Shown here piece by piece: positions 18,091-26,518 of a DNA stretch of 64,000 nt (positions are counted from its first letter, which is position 1; each line of letters begins with the position of its first letter). The position numbers were made by a program, and so were the translations under genes. The stretch is from Flavobacterium panici (GTDB lineage Bacteria > Bacteroidota > Bacteroidia > Flavobacteriales > Flavobacteriaceae). The stretch is from NCBI RefSeq assembly GCF_903819335.1, contig NZ_CAIJDE010000058.1, positions 62,001 through 126,000 of the forward strand, written 5' to 3'. The notes under the pieces are model-generated. The model did not search any database and was not told the DNA's origin. It saw only the letters and a program-made list of their open reading frames with translations.

Positions 18091-18223
18091 GAAGCCAAAG
18101 AATAAGCATTTTATTTAATATGGTTTCCCGCTTTCGGCTATATCTCCTCCCGATAGCCATCAAGATGCAATGATATCGCCTCTATCGAGGCTAGGCTCAA
18201 AAAAATGGTATTCTTTAATTTTT

Positions 18224-18257
18224 TTGAAAGAAAAATCTTAAATTAATTTTATCTTTG
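18224..18257 (+). promoter_or_regulatory. Promoter of the RelE/ParE-like gene
   Basis: TTG at 18224-18226 and TATCTTTG at 18250-18257 match the Bacteroidota -33/-7 pattern with a 23-bp spacer, 18 bp before the ATG at 18276. Confidence 0.5.
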
Positions 18258-18275
18258 TAAAGCTTATAAAATAAA

Positions 18276-18563
18276 ATGAAAATAATAATTACCGAAAATG
18301 CTGAAAAAACTTATTTCGAGCTTACTAACAAGTATTCAGAAAATAAGGCAAAATTATTTTCTAAAAAGACAATTGCAATTTTGGAAATGATTCAAATAAA
18401 TAATCAAATTGGTTCAAGGTATAAAAAAACTGCTTATAGAAAATTCTTAATAACAAACCAAGTGTATCTTTTTTATAGAATTGAGGAAAATATTATTTAC
18501 GTAACACTATTTTGGGACAATAAAAGAAATCCTTTAAATTTAGATATTATACTTAGTTCGTAG
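18276..18563 (+). CDS. RelE/ParE-superfamily toxin-like protein
   Basis: 95 residues, typical of the superfamily. The C-terminal half, YRKFLITNQVYLFYRIEENIIYVTLFWDNKR, matches the pattern of ParE/RelE proteins (R/K-F-L-I..-Y-x-I/V-YR-I..-I-x-I..-W/F-D-x-R-x-P; quoted piecewise). The N-terminus shows the AEKTYFELTNKYS helix. Its last 24 bases overlap the convergent gene at 18540. No antitoxin precedes it on the same strand. It could be a gyrase-poisoning or ribosome-dependent toxin; the subtype cannot be assigned. Confidence 0.65.
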   Translation: MKIIITENAEKTYFELTNKYSENKAKLFSKKTIAILEMIQINNQIGSRYKKTAYRKFLITNQVYLFYRIEENIIYVTLFWDNKRNPLNLDIILSS

Positions 18564-18839
18564 CTTTTCTTTAAAATCAGAAAAATCTACAGTTCTTCCT
18601 GCTTTAATATCTTCTTCGCTTTTTTGAAGTTCCTGAATCAAAATTTCTTCAGGAAACAATAAAGTCGTAATTAACTTTACTTCTTGATGTGTGAAGCTTT
18701 TTGATTTTAATTTTCTATAATATGTAGCATGTTTCAAACCTAGTTTTTGCATGAAAAACTCAGCTTTATAATAAGATTTACTTATTAATTCTGGAAGACT
18801 ATTAATATAATTCTCGTAATTTTCAACTATTTGTATCAT
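18540..18839 (-). CDS. Putative antitoxin of the convergent RelE/ParE-like toxin
   Basis: 99 residues. The middle, KLGLKHATYYRKLKSKSF, looks like a small helix-turn-helix (Xre-like) and the C-terminal SEEDIKAGRTVDFSDFKEKL resembles the acidic, toxin-wrapping tail of RelE/ParE antitoxins (inference). It overlaps the toxin gene tail to tail by 24 bp. Such a convergent order is uncommon, since most type II antitoxins are co-transcribed with and precede the toxin. It could instead be an unrelated small regulator. Confidence 0.5.
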   Translation of the reverse strand: MIQIVENYENYINSLPELISKSYYKAEFFMQKLGLKHATYYRKLKSKSFTHQEVKLITTLLFPEEILIQELQKSEEDIKAGRTVDFSDFKEKLRTKYNI

Positions 18840-18910
18840 TAAATGATATTTTAAGTATTATAATTTCACAAATATACTCTAATAAAATGATAATTAAGAT
18901 AGAAAAACAA

Positions 18911-18946
18911 CAAAAAACTTAGCATCTCAGAACCTTAGCATCTTAG
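18911..18946. repeat. Right copy of CTGAGATGCTAAG repeat (inverted)
   Basis: AAAAAACTTAGCATCTCAG followed by AACCTTAGCATCTTAGC. It is the reverse complement of the repeat at 18049-18090, so the two bracket the 18276-18839 gene pair. The copy may also act as the end of the TSUP transcript. Confidence 0.7.
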
Positions 18947-18951
18947 CAACT

Positions 18952-19719
18952 CTATTTATAAAATACATCGTAAGCAAATCGAATCAAAGTTCCCACAACA
19001 ACAATCAAAAAGAAAATTCTAATAAAACCATTTCCTTTATTGATTGCGAGTTTTGCACCAAGCCAGCCGCCAAGTCCGTTGCTGACTGCCATTGGGATTG
19101 CGATTGTCCAGATGATTTTTCCTTTTATCATAAACAAACAAATTGAACCGAAATTCGTTGCCAGATTTACCATTTTCGCATTCGCGGAAGCGTGCAAAAA
19201 ATCAAAACCTAAAAGTGCAATAAATGCCACAACAAAAAAGCTTCCGGTTCCGGGGCCAATAAATCCGTCGTAAAAACCAACGATAATACTAATGACAACT
19301 GCATATATTATTTGAGTTGCTGCCGAATGATCTTTGGCAACATGCTGTCCGAAGTTTTTCTTTGCATAAGTATATATAAACAACAATGATAAAACGACAA
19401 GTAAAAGAGGTTTCATAAAATCATTGCTTACAAGTGTCAAAATAGTAGAACCTAAAAATGCGGATGGAACTGCTAAACACATCATAATCAAAAGCAATTT
19501 CCATTGAATAACTACTTTTTTCAGGTATTGAAATGCAGCAAAGGCTGTTCCGCTGAAAGCTGGAATTTTTAAAGTTCCAATAACTGTTGAAACTGGTAGA
19601 TTTGGCAATAAAATTAATCCCATTGGTGTTTGGATAAGTCCGCCGCCGCCCACTATTGCATCAATAAATCCTGCTGCAAAAGCTGCCAGGCAAAGAAAAA
19701 GTATTATGTATGAATCCAT
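18952..19719 (-). CDS. TSUP-family (TauE/SafE) membrane transporter
   Basis: 255 residues from ATG 19719 (MDSYIILFLCLAAFAAGF); an upstream ATG at 19740 is possible but adds only MFFNTLL. The AGFIDAIVGGGGLIQTP motif near the N-terminus and GFYDGFIGPGTGSF in the second half are the internally repeated TSUP signatures. About eight hydrophobic segments are visible. TSUP proteins export or import sulfite, sulfoacetate or related organosulfur anions; substrate is unknown here and no sulfur genes adjoin. Confidence 0.88.
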   Translation of the reverse strand: MDSYIILFLCLAAFAAGFIDAIVGGGGLIQTPMGLILLPNLPVSTVIGTLKIPAFSGTAFAAFQYLKKVVIQWKLLLIMMCLAVPSAFLGSTILTLVSNDFMKPLLLVVLSLLFIYTYAKKNFGQHVAKDHSAATQIIYAVVISIIVGFYDGFIGPGTGSFFVVAFIALLGFDFLHASANAKMVNLATNFGSICLFMIKGKIIWTIAIPMAVSNGLGGWLGAKLAINKGNGFIRIFFLIVVVGTLIRFAYDVFYK

Positions 19720-19834
19720 TAAAAGTGTATTAAAAAACAAGTAGCAAAAGTAAGTTTTACAATTTGTTTATTCGTGTAAATTTAAAGTGGATTTCTCGTC
19801 AAAAAGTATATTTTTGCTAAAAAAATTTACCCAA

Positions 19835-20356
19835 ATGGATTTTACAAGAATTATAGAATTAGCAAGTTATACTTTACCTGCAATTGTTACCGGATTTGTA
19901 GCCTACAGTTTTTTTGAACTGCATATTAAAAACAATGATAAAAAGCGTGCTTTTTTGTTAAACAGACAGGCGCATAAAGAATCACTTCCGATACGTCTAC
20001 AAGCTTACGAACGTATGACTTTATTTTTAGAGCGTATCAATTTGACAAAATTATTAATCAGAATCACTCCTATTTCTCACGATAAACATGATTACGAAAA
20101 CTTTGTAATCGACCAAATCGAACAAGAATTTGAGCACAATTTAACGCAGCAAATTTATATGTCTGATGAATGCTGGACAATAATTACGACTGCAAAAAAC
20201 TCAACAATTCAAATGATTCGTAAAGCTGCCATGAGCGACCGCGTTGACAGTGCAGATAAACTTCGTGAAGTTATTTTGAATGAACTTTTAGAAAAACAAT
20301 CTCCAAGCAATGCAGCTTTAGGTTACATTAAAAACGAGGTTGCTGAACTTTGGTAG
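19835..20356 (+). CDS. Conserved membrane-anchored protein of unknown function (DUF7935-like)
   Basis: 173 residues from ATG 19835. One N-terminal membrane segment (about residues 8-27, YTLPAIVTGFVAYSFFEL) is followed by a basic, helical cytoplasmic domain: RLQAYERMTLFLERI, then EFEHNLTQQIYMSDECW. I recall this as a conserved single-copy Bacteroidota protein. A TATTTTTG -7 element at 19809-19816 lies 18 bp before the ATG. Convergent with the patatin gene. Function unknown. Confidence 0.7.
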   Translation: MDFTRIIELASYTLPAIVTGFVAYSFFELHIKNNDKKRAFLLNRQAHKESLPIRLQAYERMTLFLERINLTKLLIRITPISHDKHDYENFVIDQIEQEFEHNLTQQIYMSDECWTIITTAKNSTIQMIRKAAMSDRVDSADKLREVILNELLEKQSPSNAALGYIKNEVAELW

Positions 20357-20363
20357 AAAAATA

Positions 20364-20423
20364 ATTTTAGATTTTAGATTGCAGAGTTCAGATTTATGAA
20401 ACTTTCAATCTAAAATCTAAAAT
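20364..20423. terminator. Hairpin from AATCTAAAATCT repeats between convergent genes
   Basis: ATTTTAGATTTTAGATTG (20364-20381) pairs perfectly with 20406-20423; a second copy of the right arm follows at 20428-20445. It lies 8 bp after one stop and just before the other in a convergent pair, so a bidirectional terminator role is plausible. Confidence 0.5.
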
Positions 20424-20443
20424 CAGCAATCTAAAATCTAAAA

Positions 20444-21343
20444 TCATCTGTTATCACTCATAACCTCAGACTTATTCTGAGCATATTCATAACCTTGTTT
20501 CCACCATTCTTTCATTATTTCCTTATTGAAAATTAATGCGTTGTCGGTCAATTTGGTTGGAGTGTAATATAAATTAAGCTTTACATCTTTAGTGTTTGCC
20601 ATAAGTTTTCCTATAGCAATATCATGTTTTTCAACTTGATCTAAGGCAATTCGGAATAAATCAATCATTAACGAAAATGGATTTTTACCAATAACCATTT
20701 TACTTGTATTGACTTCTGTTTCTAAAATAATAACATCGATTTCTGTTGCGCCTCGGTTAATAGCTTCACGAATTGGAACCAAACTTGAAAATCCGCCATC
20801 GCCGTATTCGGAATTGTTTTTTGAAACCAAACTCATAAACGGAACATAATTACTGGAGATCCATGACCATTCGCAAAACTCTTCATAACTACAGTCTTTT
20901 ACTGACTTATATTCTGATTCGTTTTTAGTGAAATTGGTAACCGTAATAATTACGTCATTATTCATTTTTTTAAGTTTGTTGAAATCAGAGATTGAAAAAT
21001 TATTCTGGATATATTTTTTCAAACCTTTGCTTTCGCCAAAAGTTCTCTTTCCCTTAAAAAATTGACGAAGTACATTAAAGTGATTAATCGTTACAATATC
21101 TACTCCTTCTTTTACTTTCACTACAAAGGGGCAGATATTAAAAATACTGGACATTGTAACATTTGTATAAACGGAATGTATTTTTTTGATATGACCGAGA
21201 GCTAAATGCGGAATAAGCAAACTTCCTGTAGATGTTCCTATAAATAAATCGTATTCATGATGTTTTTCTTCAATTAAATACTGTGCAACTCCTCCGGCGA
21301 AGGCTCCTTTACTTCCACCACCAGAAATAACTAATGCTCTCAT
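20444..21343 (-). CDS. Patatin-like phospholipase
   Basis: 299 residues. The oxyanion-hole motif SGGGSKGAFAGG opens the protein, GTSTGSLLIP carries the nucleophile Ser (canonical GxSxG), and YGDGGFSSLVPI carries the catalytic Asp (DGG). The Ser-Asp dyad is therefore complete. No signal peptide or POTRA/barrel is present, so it is a cytoplasmic lipid acyl hydrolase. Stand-alone gene followed by the M1 peptidase gene on the same strand. Confidence 0.9.
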   Translation of the reverse strand: MRALVISGGGSKGAFAGGVAQYLIEEKHHEYDLFIGTSTGSLLIPHLALGHIKKIHSVYTNVTMSSIFNICPFVVKVKEGVDIVTINHFNVLRQFFKGKRTFGESKGLKKYIQNNFSISDFNKLKKMNNDVIITVTNFTKNESEYKSVKDCSYEEFCEWSWISSNYVPFMSLVSKNNSEYGDGGFSSLVPIREAINRGATEIDVIILETEVNTSKMVIGKNPFSLMIDLFRIALDQVEKHDIAIGKLMANTKDVKLNLYYTPTKLTDNALIFNKEIMKEWWKQGYEYAQNKSEVMSDNR

Positions 21344-21444
21344 AAAATATATAGTAGGTTTTGTTTTTGGTTAGAAAATAGAAGAAAGAAAATAGAATAT
21401 AGACTCACCTAAAAATCTATTTTCTTTATTCTATTCTCTATTTT

Positions 21445-23505
21445 CTATTCTTTTAATAAACGATTCAATTGAAACTGTTCATCGGGGTTCAAATTAGGTA
21501 AAATTCTATTAAATGAAGCACGCATTTCTGAATTTTTTAATAAAATCCTAATCGAATCTCTACCAAATTTTGAAAACTGCCACATATGGTGCGTTGTGGC
21601 GTTAACTAAATTGGTTAAAACTTCATCGTTAATAAACTTAAACGCAATCAATTTTTCTAATGCATTCTGGCGTGTTGTTGCTTCATATTTTGTTGTAGAA
21701 AAAGCAACTAATTCATTTATTAATCCCTCAGGATTACTGCTGTAATCCTGAGTCGATAATGCAAGCGACAGCCACAATGTACGAAGGTTATAATCGTTAA
21801 AACCAATCCAGTTTTTCGATTTATCAAGATATTCTTTTCTATGATTCGGGAAGTTATTCCATAAATAGAATAATGCGGCTTCTTGTGTTTGATACGATTT
21901 ATCGTCTAAAAGTGTTTCATATTCTGTTCTAAAATCTTCCGGGATTTTTGATAAAGTTTCTGCTAAAGTCTGACGAAGCTGTACGTTATTTTGATGCAAA
22001 GCTTTCAATAATAACTCTTTTTTATCTTCATATTTTTCAGTCTGTAATTGCGAAATAATTGCTTCTTTCACTGAATGATGAATATCTGAATCCATAGTTT
22101 TAGTGAAGAAATCAAGCTTTTCTTTTAAAGGTGTTTTCTTTAATTTATCAACTTCTAAGTGCACTTTAATTGCATTGTTTTTGCTTAATAAAGCATTGGC
22201 TGTCGGCGTATCAAAAGCTGTAGATTCCAGCCAGGTTTTTTGAAACTGAACCAAATCAAAATCTGAAACTTTTTTAATTTCGTCGAAGAAATTCTCTGTG
22301 TTTACATTCTTGAATGCATATTTATTCAAATAACTTTTTATGGCTTTTTTAAAGGCTTTGTCTCCAATAGATTCATGCAAAACAAAAAGTGCCCACGCTC
22401 CTTTTTCATAAAAAGTAAGCGAACTTGCTTTTCCATTTAAAACCGGAATAGTGTCTGTTCTTGAAGCAAATTTTATCTGCTGTGCCGTATCGTATAATTT
22501 GGCGTAAAAATAATCATCTCCAAAAATACTTCTTTCTGCCAATAACGCATAATACGTTGCAAAACCTTCCTGAAGCCAGTGATGTGTGCTGCTTTCGGCA
22601 GTAATTAAATCTCCAAACCAATGATGTGCCAGTTCATGTGCATCAACATTAGTATAATTTCGATCTGTAAAACCAATATTATCCACTACATAACGAGTTG
22701 TAAAAAGTGTCGTTGTTGTATTTTCCATTCCGCCATACAAAAAATCGCGAACCGGAATCTGCCTGAAAACTTTCCACGGATATTTTACTCCAATTTCTTT
22801 TTCGAGGAAATCAAAAATTCGTTTTGAATAGCGATATGTTGGTTCAAAACGCGATGCATCTTTGTTTTCGATATAATATTCTAACGGAATTTTAGATTTA
22901 GATAAAAATTGTTTTTTATCATATTTCCCAATAGAAAGCACCAATAAATAAGAACTCATTGGGTTTTCCATTTGGTATTGCCAATGCACCAGATTATCTT
23001 TCTCCGTTTTACTTTTTAAAACTCCGTTTGAAACGACCTGATATTCTTTTTTATAGGTAATTCCGAGATTGAAAATTACCTTTTCATTTACATCATCAAA
23101 ACTCGGAAACCAATTACTAGTATATCTTCCCTGTCCCTGCGTCCAGATTTGAATATCGTCATTTTCAATATTTACAAAATACAAGGCTTGTTTTGGTTTT
23201 ACATTATAACTGAAAGTCAAATGATTATTTCCTTTCTGGAAGTTGTTGATGATTTGTAATTCTTTGTTTGTATTAATAAAAATTACATCTTTTCCGTTAA
23301 TTTGAACATTTGTAAACTGCATGTTCTTGGCATCGATTTTTATCGTATCAATCGGCTGTAAAACCTCAAAATCGTAATCTACTTGTCCGTAAATTATTTT
23401 TTGGGAATCAACGATATTCAATTGACCTGAAACCGATTTAAAATCAACATATTTGGTTTGCTGCGCAAAAATGAAAGTGGTTATAAAAAAGAAAATGTAT
23501 TTCAT
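21445..23505 (-). CDS. M1-family metallo-aminopeptidase, secreted
   Basis: 686 residues from ATG 23505; a start at 23538 would add MGDGFYKFIIA before a clear signal peptide (MKYIFFFITTFIFAQQ). GGMENTTTT is the substrate-binding GxMEN motif and HELAHHWFGD with the downstream E in QEGFATYYA forms the HExxH-x18-E zinc site. The C-terminal third consists of HEAT-like helices. It trims N-terminal residues from peptides outside the cytoplasm. The RAYT gene ends 5 bp upstream of this ATG on the same strand. Confidence 0.9.
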   Translation of the reverse strand: MKYIFFFITTFIFAQQTKYVDFKSVSGQLNIVDSQKIIYGQVDYDFEVLQPIDTIKIDAKNMQFTNVQINGKDVIFINTNKELQIINNFQKGNNHLTFSYNVKPKQALYFVNIENDDIQIWTQGQGRYTSNWFPSFDDVNEKVIFNLGITYKKEYQVVSNGVLKSKTEKDNLVHWQYQMENPMSSYLLVLSIGKYDKKQFLSKSKIPLEYYIENKDASRFEPTYRYSKRIFDFLEKEIGVKYPWKVFRQIPVRDFLYGGMENTTTTLFTTRYVVDNIGFTDRNYTNVDAHELAHHWFGDLITAESSTHHWLQEGFATYYALLAERSIFGDDYFYAKLYDTAQQIKFASRTDTIPVLNGKASSLTFYEKGAWALFVLHESIGDKAFKKAIKSYLNKYAFKNVNTENFFDEIKKVSDFDLVQFQKTWLESTAFDTPTANALLSKNNAIKVHLEVDKLKKTPLKEKLDFFTKTMDSDIHHSVKEAIISQLQTEKYEDKKELLLKALHQNNVQLRQTLAETLSKIPEDFRTEYETLLDDKSYQTQEAALFYLWNNFPNHRKEYLDKSKNWIGFNDYNLRTLWLSLALSTQDYSSNPEGLINELVAFSTTKYEATTRQNALEKLIAFKFINDEVLTNLVNATTHHMWQFSKFGRDSIRILLKNSEMRASFNRILPNLNPDEQFQLNRLLKE

Positions 23506-23510
23506 TGCAA

Positions 23511-24578
23511 TTATGAATTTATAGAATCCGTCTCCCAAGATATTGGATTATTTTTAATATAATCATAAATTGTTTCAAATGTTTTATAATTTCTAACAAT
23601 ATGATCGTGATAGTTTTGCTGCCAAATTGATTCAAAACCATTTATTTGTTTTGTCGTAATCGATTTAAAAAGAGCTACAAATGATGAAATGGAATTGGGT
23701 TTACGAGAGAATGTCTGCAAAGATTGGTTCTGTAGAGGCGCACAGCAGTGCTTCTCCGCAAAGGGTGTCGACAAAGATTGCGTTTCATTCGTTGTGGATA
23801 TGCTGGACGTAGACGCACTGCTGTGCGTCTCTACAATATGCGACGGTTCAATACGTGACGTTTTAATTTGCGACGTTTGAATCTGCGCATTTGAATTTGA
23901 TTCATTCGATAATTTCAACAACGATTCGTTTGATGATTTCGACAAAGATTGGTTCTGTAGAGGCGCACAGCAGTGCGTCTCCGCAAAGTGTGTCGACAAA
24001 GATTGCGTTTCATTCGTTGTGGATGTGCCGGACGTAGACGCACTGCTGTGCGTCTCTACAATACGCGACGTGTTAATACGCGACGTTTCAATCTGCGTAT
24101 TTATATTTGATTCATTTGATAATTCCGGCAACGATTGGTTCTGTAGAGACGCACAGCAGTGCGTCTCCGCAAAGTATGTCGACAAAGATTGCGTATCATT
24201 CGTTGTGGATGTGCCGGGCGTAGACGCACTGCTGTGCGTTTCTACAATACGCGACGTTGAAATCTGCGACGTTTCAATATGTGTCGTTCCAATCCGTTTT
24301 TCCATATTTTCCTGAATTTCAATCAATAAATGAATATGATTTGGCATCACAATCCAATTATGAAAAAACCAATTTTTACGAATCTTTATCGATTTCAAAA
24401 GCTCATTCTCCACAATCTTTCCATTTTCATTTAAAATCATTTTTCCATCTTCAACAGATCCAAAAATGCATTCTCTGTCTTTTGTAACCATTGTAATGAA
24501 ATAAACTGCTTCACTAGAATAATCCCAATCTCTCAATCGATTGGAATCAATTTTTAATTTGTCCTTGTATAATGTCAT
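23511..24578 (-). CDS. REP-associated tyrosine transposase (RAYT) with three in-frame palindromic inserts
   Basis: 355 residues, about twice the family's usual length. Residues 1-94 are the Y1-type domain with the HUH motif in MPNHIHLLIEI (His81, His83), preceded by RLRDWDYSS and YFITMVTKDR. Residues about 299-355 form the C-terminal part: SIWQQNYHDHIVRNYKTF then YDYIKNNP, containing the candidate catalytic Tyr. Between them lie about 200 residues of low-complexity Ser/Thr-rich sequence in three repeats, each with VETHSSAST and AETHCCA blocks encoded by palindromic DNA (see repeats). Deleting the insert leaves about 155 residues. These enzymes act on REP palindromes. Activity of this insert-bearing form is uncertain. 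Confidence 0.88.
   Translation of the reverse strand: MTLYKDKLKIDSNRLRDWDYSSEAVYFITMVTKDRECIFGSVEDGKMILNENGKIVENELLKSIKIRKNWFFHNWIVMPNHIHLLIEIQENMEKRIGTTHIETSQISTSRIVETHSSASTPGTSTTNDTQSLSTYFAETHCCASLQNQSLPELSNESNINTQIETSRINTSRIVETHSSASTSGTSTTNETQSLSTHFAETHCCAPLQNQSLSKSSNESLLKLSNESNSNAQIQTSQIKTSRIEPSHIVETHSSASTSSISTTNETQSLSTPFAEKHCCAPLQNQSLQTFSRKPNSISSFVALFKSITTKQINGFESIWQQNYHDHIVRNYKTFETIYDYIKNNPISWETDSINS
23732..23834. repeat. REPIN-like unit A inside the RAYT gene
   Basis: Left arm GTAGAGGCGCACAGCAGTGC begins at 23732 and right arm GTAGACGCACTGCTGTGCGT spans 23809-23828, continuing to CTCTAC at 23834. Each arm is itself an imperfect hairpin (GACGCAC/GTGCGTC) and the two arms are inverted relative to each other, the layout of a REPIN. 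One mismatch (TGCTTCTC) distinguishes the left arm from units B and C. Confidence 0.85.
23957..24059. repeat. REPIN-like unit B inside the RAYT gene
   Basis: Left arm at 23957-23981 (GTAGAGGCGCACAGCAGTGC start) and right arm at 24034-24059 ending GCGTCTCTAC. The intervening GTGTCGACAAAGATTGCG and GTTGTGGATGTGCCGGACG are shared with units A and C. Confidence 0.87.
24143..24245. repeat. REPIN-like unit C inside the RAYT gene
   Basis: Left arm at 24143-24167 (GTAGAGACGCACAGCAGTGC start, the most regular copy) and right arm at 24220-24245. Arms plus centre are 103 bp, the same as in A and B, and the spacing between unit starts is 225 and 186 bp. All three keep the transposase frame open. Confidence 0.87.
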
Positions 24579-24666
24579 AAATTGGCGTGTAAAAACCCAA
24601 AGTTACAAAGGTTCCGCCAACAAATCGAATGAAATTTGTAAGTTTACCGCACAAAAATAATCCAAC

Positions 24667-25404
24667 GTGTCGACACCTAAAAAAGCCTTATTTAACTGGA
24701 GCAGCGGAAAAGATTCTGCACTAACATTATACAAAATTCTTCAAAATCCGGAATTTAAAATCGAATGTTTATTAACGAGCGTGAATCAGCAATATCAGCG
24801 AATTTCAATGCACGGCGTTCGCGTGGAATTATTACAGGCTCAGGCAGAAAGCATCGGAATTCCATTAAAAATTATGCAGGTTCCGGAAATGCCGACAATG
24901 GAAGTTTACGAAACCGTAATGACAGAAACTTTGACAGAATTAAAAAAACAAGGAATTATGTACTCTGTTTTTGGAGATATTTTTCTGAAAGATTTGCGAA
25001 AATATCGTGAAGAACAATTGGCGAGAATAGGTTTTGAAGGTGTTTTTCCCATTTGGAAAATTCCATCTCTCGATTTAATTCAGGAATTTATTTCGCTTGG
25101 ATTTAAAACTATTGTGGTTTGTGTAAATGAAAGATATTTAGATAAAAGTTTTGTCGGCCGAATTATCGATCAGGATTTTATAAATGATTTACCTGAAAAC
25201 GTTGATGTCTGCGGAGAAAATGGAGAATTTCATACTTTTACTTTTGACGGACCAATTTTCTCTAAACCAATTGATTTTGAAATTGGTGAAATTGTTTATC
25301 GAAAATATGAAAAACCAAAAAGTCAGGATTCATCCAATAAAGCCTGTGACACAAGTGCAACAGATGCTTTTGATTTTGGATTTTGGTATTGTGATCTTAT
25401 TTAA
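24667..25404 (+). CDS. Dph6-like ATP-pyrophosphatase (diphthine-ammonia ligase family)
   Basis: 245 residues starting at GTG 24667; the PP-loop LFNWSSGKDSALTLYKIL follows eight codons later, and no ATG fits better. The PP-loop (SGKDS) activates a substrate by adenylation. FGDIFLKDLRKYREEQL and DVCGENGEFHTF are the Dph6/MJ0570 family motifs. Bacteria lack diphthamide, so the reaction here is not diphthamide synthesis; the true substrate is unknown. It is divergent from the RAYT gene and followed by a small gene at 26 bp. Confidence 0.85.
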   Translation: MSTPKKALFNWSSGKDSALTLYKILQNPEFKIECLLTSVNQQYQRISMHGVRVELLQAQAESIGIPLKIMQVPEMPTMEVYETVMTETLTELKKQGIMYSVFGDIFLKDLRKYREEQLARIGFEGVFPIWKIPSLDLIQEFISLGFKTIVVCVNERYLDKSFVGRIIDQDFINDLPENVDVCGENGEFHTFTFDGPIFSKPIDFEIGEIVYRKYEKPKSQDSSNKACDTSATDAFDFGFWYCDLI

Positions 25405-25430
25405 TTGGTTCAATATAAAAACAAATTTAT

Positions 25431-25934
25431 ATGTCTTTGCAAGAAAGTTACGAAGTAAAAAAAGTGCTTCAGTTTCTAAATGAAATTAACATCAACATAA
25501 TTGAAAAAGAGCTGGGTACAACTTTTTTACCCGGATTGGATTTAGGACCAAATTGCATTTATATTGATTATAATAATTTATTATATCCCGGAGATATTTT
25601 ACATGAAGCCGGGCATCTAGCCGTTACAACTTCTGAAGAAAGAAAATTGATAGGCACAGCCAAAATTTCTTCTGAATGGCCTACTCAGGGAGAAGAAATT
25701 GCGGCTATTCTATGGTCATTTGCGGCAGCCAAATATTTGAATTTACCGCTAGAATTTATATTTCATCCAAATGGATATAAAAATGATTCTGATTGGTTAA
25801 TTTCAAATTTCAGCAATGAAAATTACATAGGATTACCTCTTTTGGAATGGATGGGTTTATGTTTGGGAAATGAACTTGCTGCTAAAGAAGGAAAAGCGGC
25901 TTTTCCAGCAATGCTAAAATGGATGCGGGATTAA
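25431..25934 (+). CDS. Conserved HEAGH-motif protein of unknown function
   Basis: 167 residues. DILHEAGHLAVT (about residues 57-68) is a perfect HExxH zinc-binding motif, and a later Glu-rich segment (WPTQGEEIAAILW) could supply a third ligand, so a metalloprotease-like fold is plausible but not shown. There is no signal peptide. It begins 26 bp after the Dph6-like gene and ends 4 bp inside the convergent DUF1697 gene. Confidence 0.6.
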   Translation: MSLQESYEVKKVLQFLNEININIIEKELGTTFLPGLDLGPNCIYIDYNNLLYPGDILHEAGHLAVTTSEERKLIGTAKISSEWPTQGEEIAAILWSFAAAKYLNLPLEFIFHPNGYKNDSDWLISNFSNENYIGLPLLEWMGLCLGNELAAKEGKAAFPAMLKWMRD

Positions 25935-26476
25935 TTCTGTTCCTCATACATTGCTAACAAATTCGTAACCGTATTCAAGTTACGCATTGTGCCAATTACA
26001 TTTAGTTTTTTCTCGATATATTTCAATTCCAGTCTTGTCTTTCCGGCGCCAACAGCATATTTAATATAAATCCTGTTTTCGTCAATAGTTGCTTCGTCTG
26101 GCTTAAACTGACTGATTTTTAAATCATGTATATTTTCTTTCTTCAAAGCAATTGCCACAAAAACAATATAAAGTTTTTTGATATCTATATCTTTTTCCTT
26201 CAAATAAAGATTGTTTGCAAAGCACAATTCTAAATCCTTTTTTGCAATTACAATGGCAGGAACTTCATGTCCGAAAACCTTAAAGATTTCCTGCTTGATC
26301 ATAAAACCCACTTTTGCAGCATCTTCTTCACTATCAACAAAAACATTTCCGGATTGCAAATAGGTACGAACATTTTGAAAACCAATATTTTCAAGCATTG
26401 TTTTCAAAGCGTCCATTTTAATCATATTGTGACCAGAGACATTGATTCCGCGAAGAAGTGCTAAGTGTGTTGCCAT
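25931..26476 (-). CDS. DUF1697 family protein
   Basis: 181 residues from ATG 26476 (MATHLALLRGINVSGHNMIK); the upstream ATG at 26494 adds six residues that homologues lack. HLALLRGINVSGHNMIKM, FQNVRTYLQSGNVFVDS and the C-terminal MRNLNTVTNLLAM are the hallmark blocks of DUF1697. Biochemical role is unknown. Its stop overlaps the end of the convergent HEAGH gene. Confidence 0.88.
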   Translation of the reverse strand: MATHLALLRGINVSGHNMIKMDALKTMLENIGFQNVRTYLQSGNVFVDSEEDAAKVGFMIKQEIFKVFGHEVPAIVIAKKDLELCFANNLYLKEKDIDIKKLYIVFVAIALKKENIHDLKISQFKPDEATIDENRIYIKYAVGAGKTRLELKYIEKKLNVIGTMRNLNTVTNLLAMYEEQN

Positions 26477-26518
26477 TTTTAAAATTTTAGTCAAAGATAA
26501 ATATTCATTGTATCAAAA

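Noticed and set aside
17987..18163. 59-residue N-terminal extension of the UvrD/PcrA helicase
   Set aside because: Family members start at the Q-motif region; the extension covers intergenic repeats.
23719..24250. CRISPR-like array of regularly repeated palindromes
   Set aside because: Only three units, 103 bp each, with conserved rather than variable centres, inside a transposase frame and without cas genes.
24019..24315. Plus-strand open frame of about 98 codons opposite the RAYT gene
   Set aside because: It is the shadow of the palindromic repeat units; the minus strand encodes recognisable transposase motifs on both sides.
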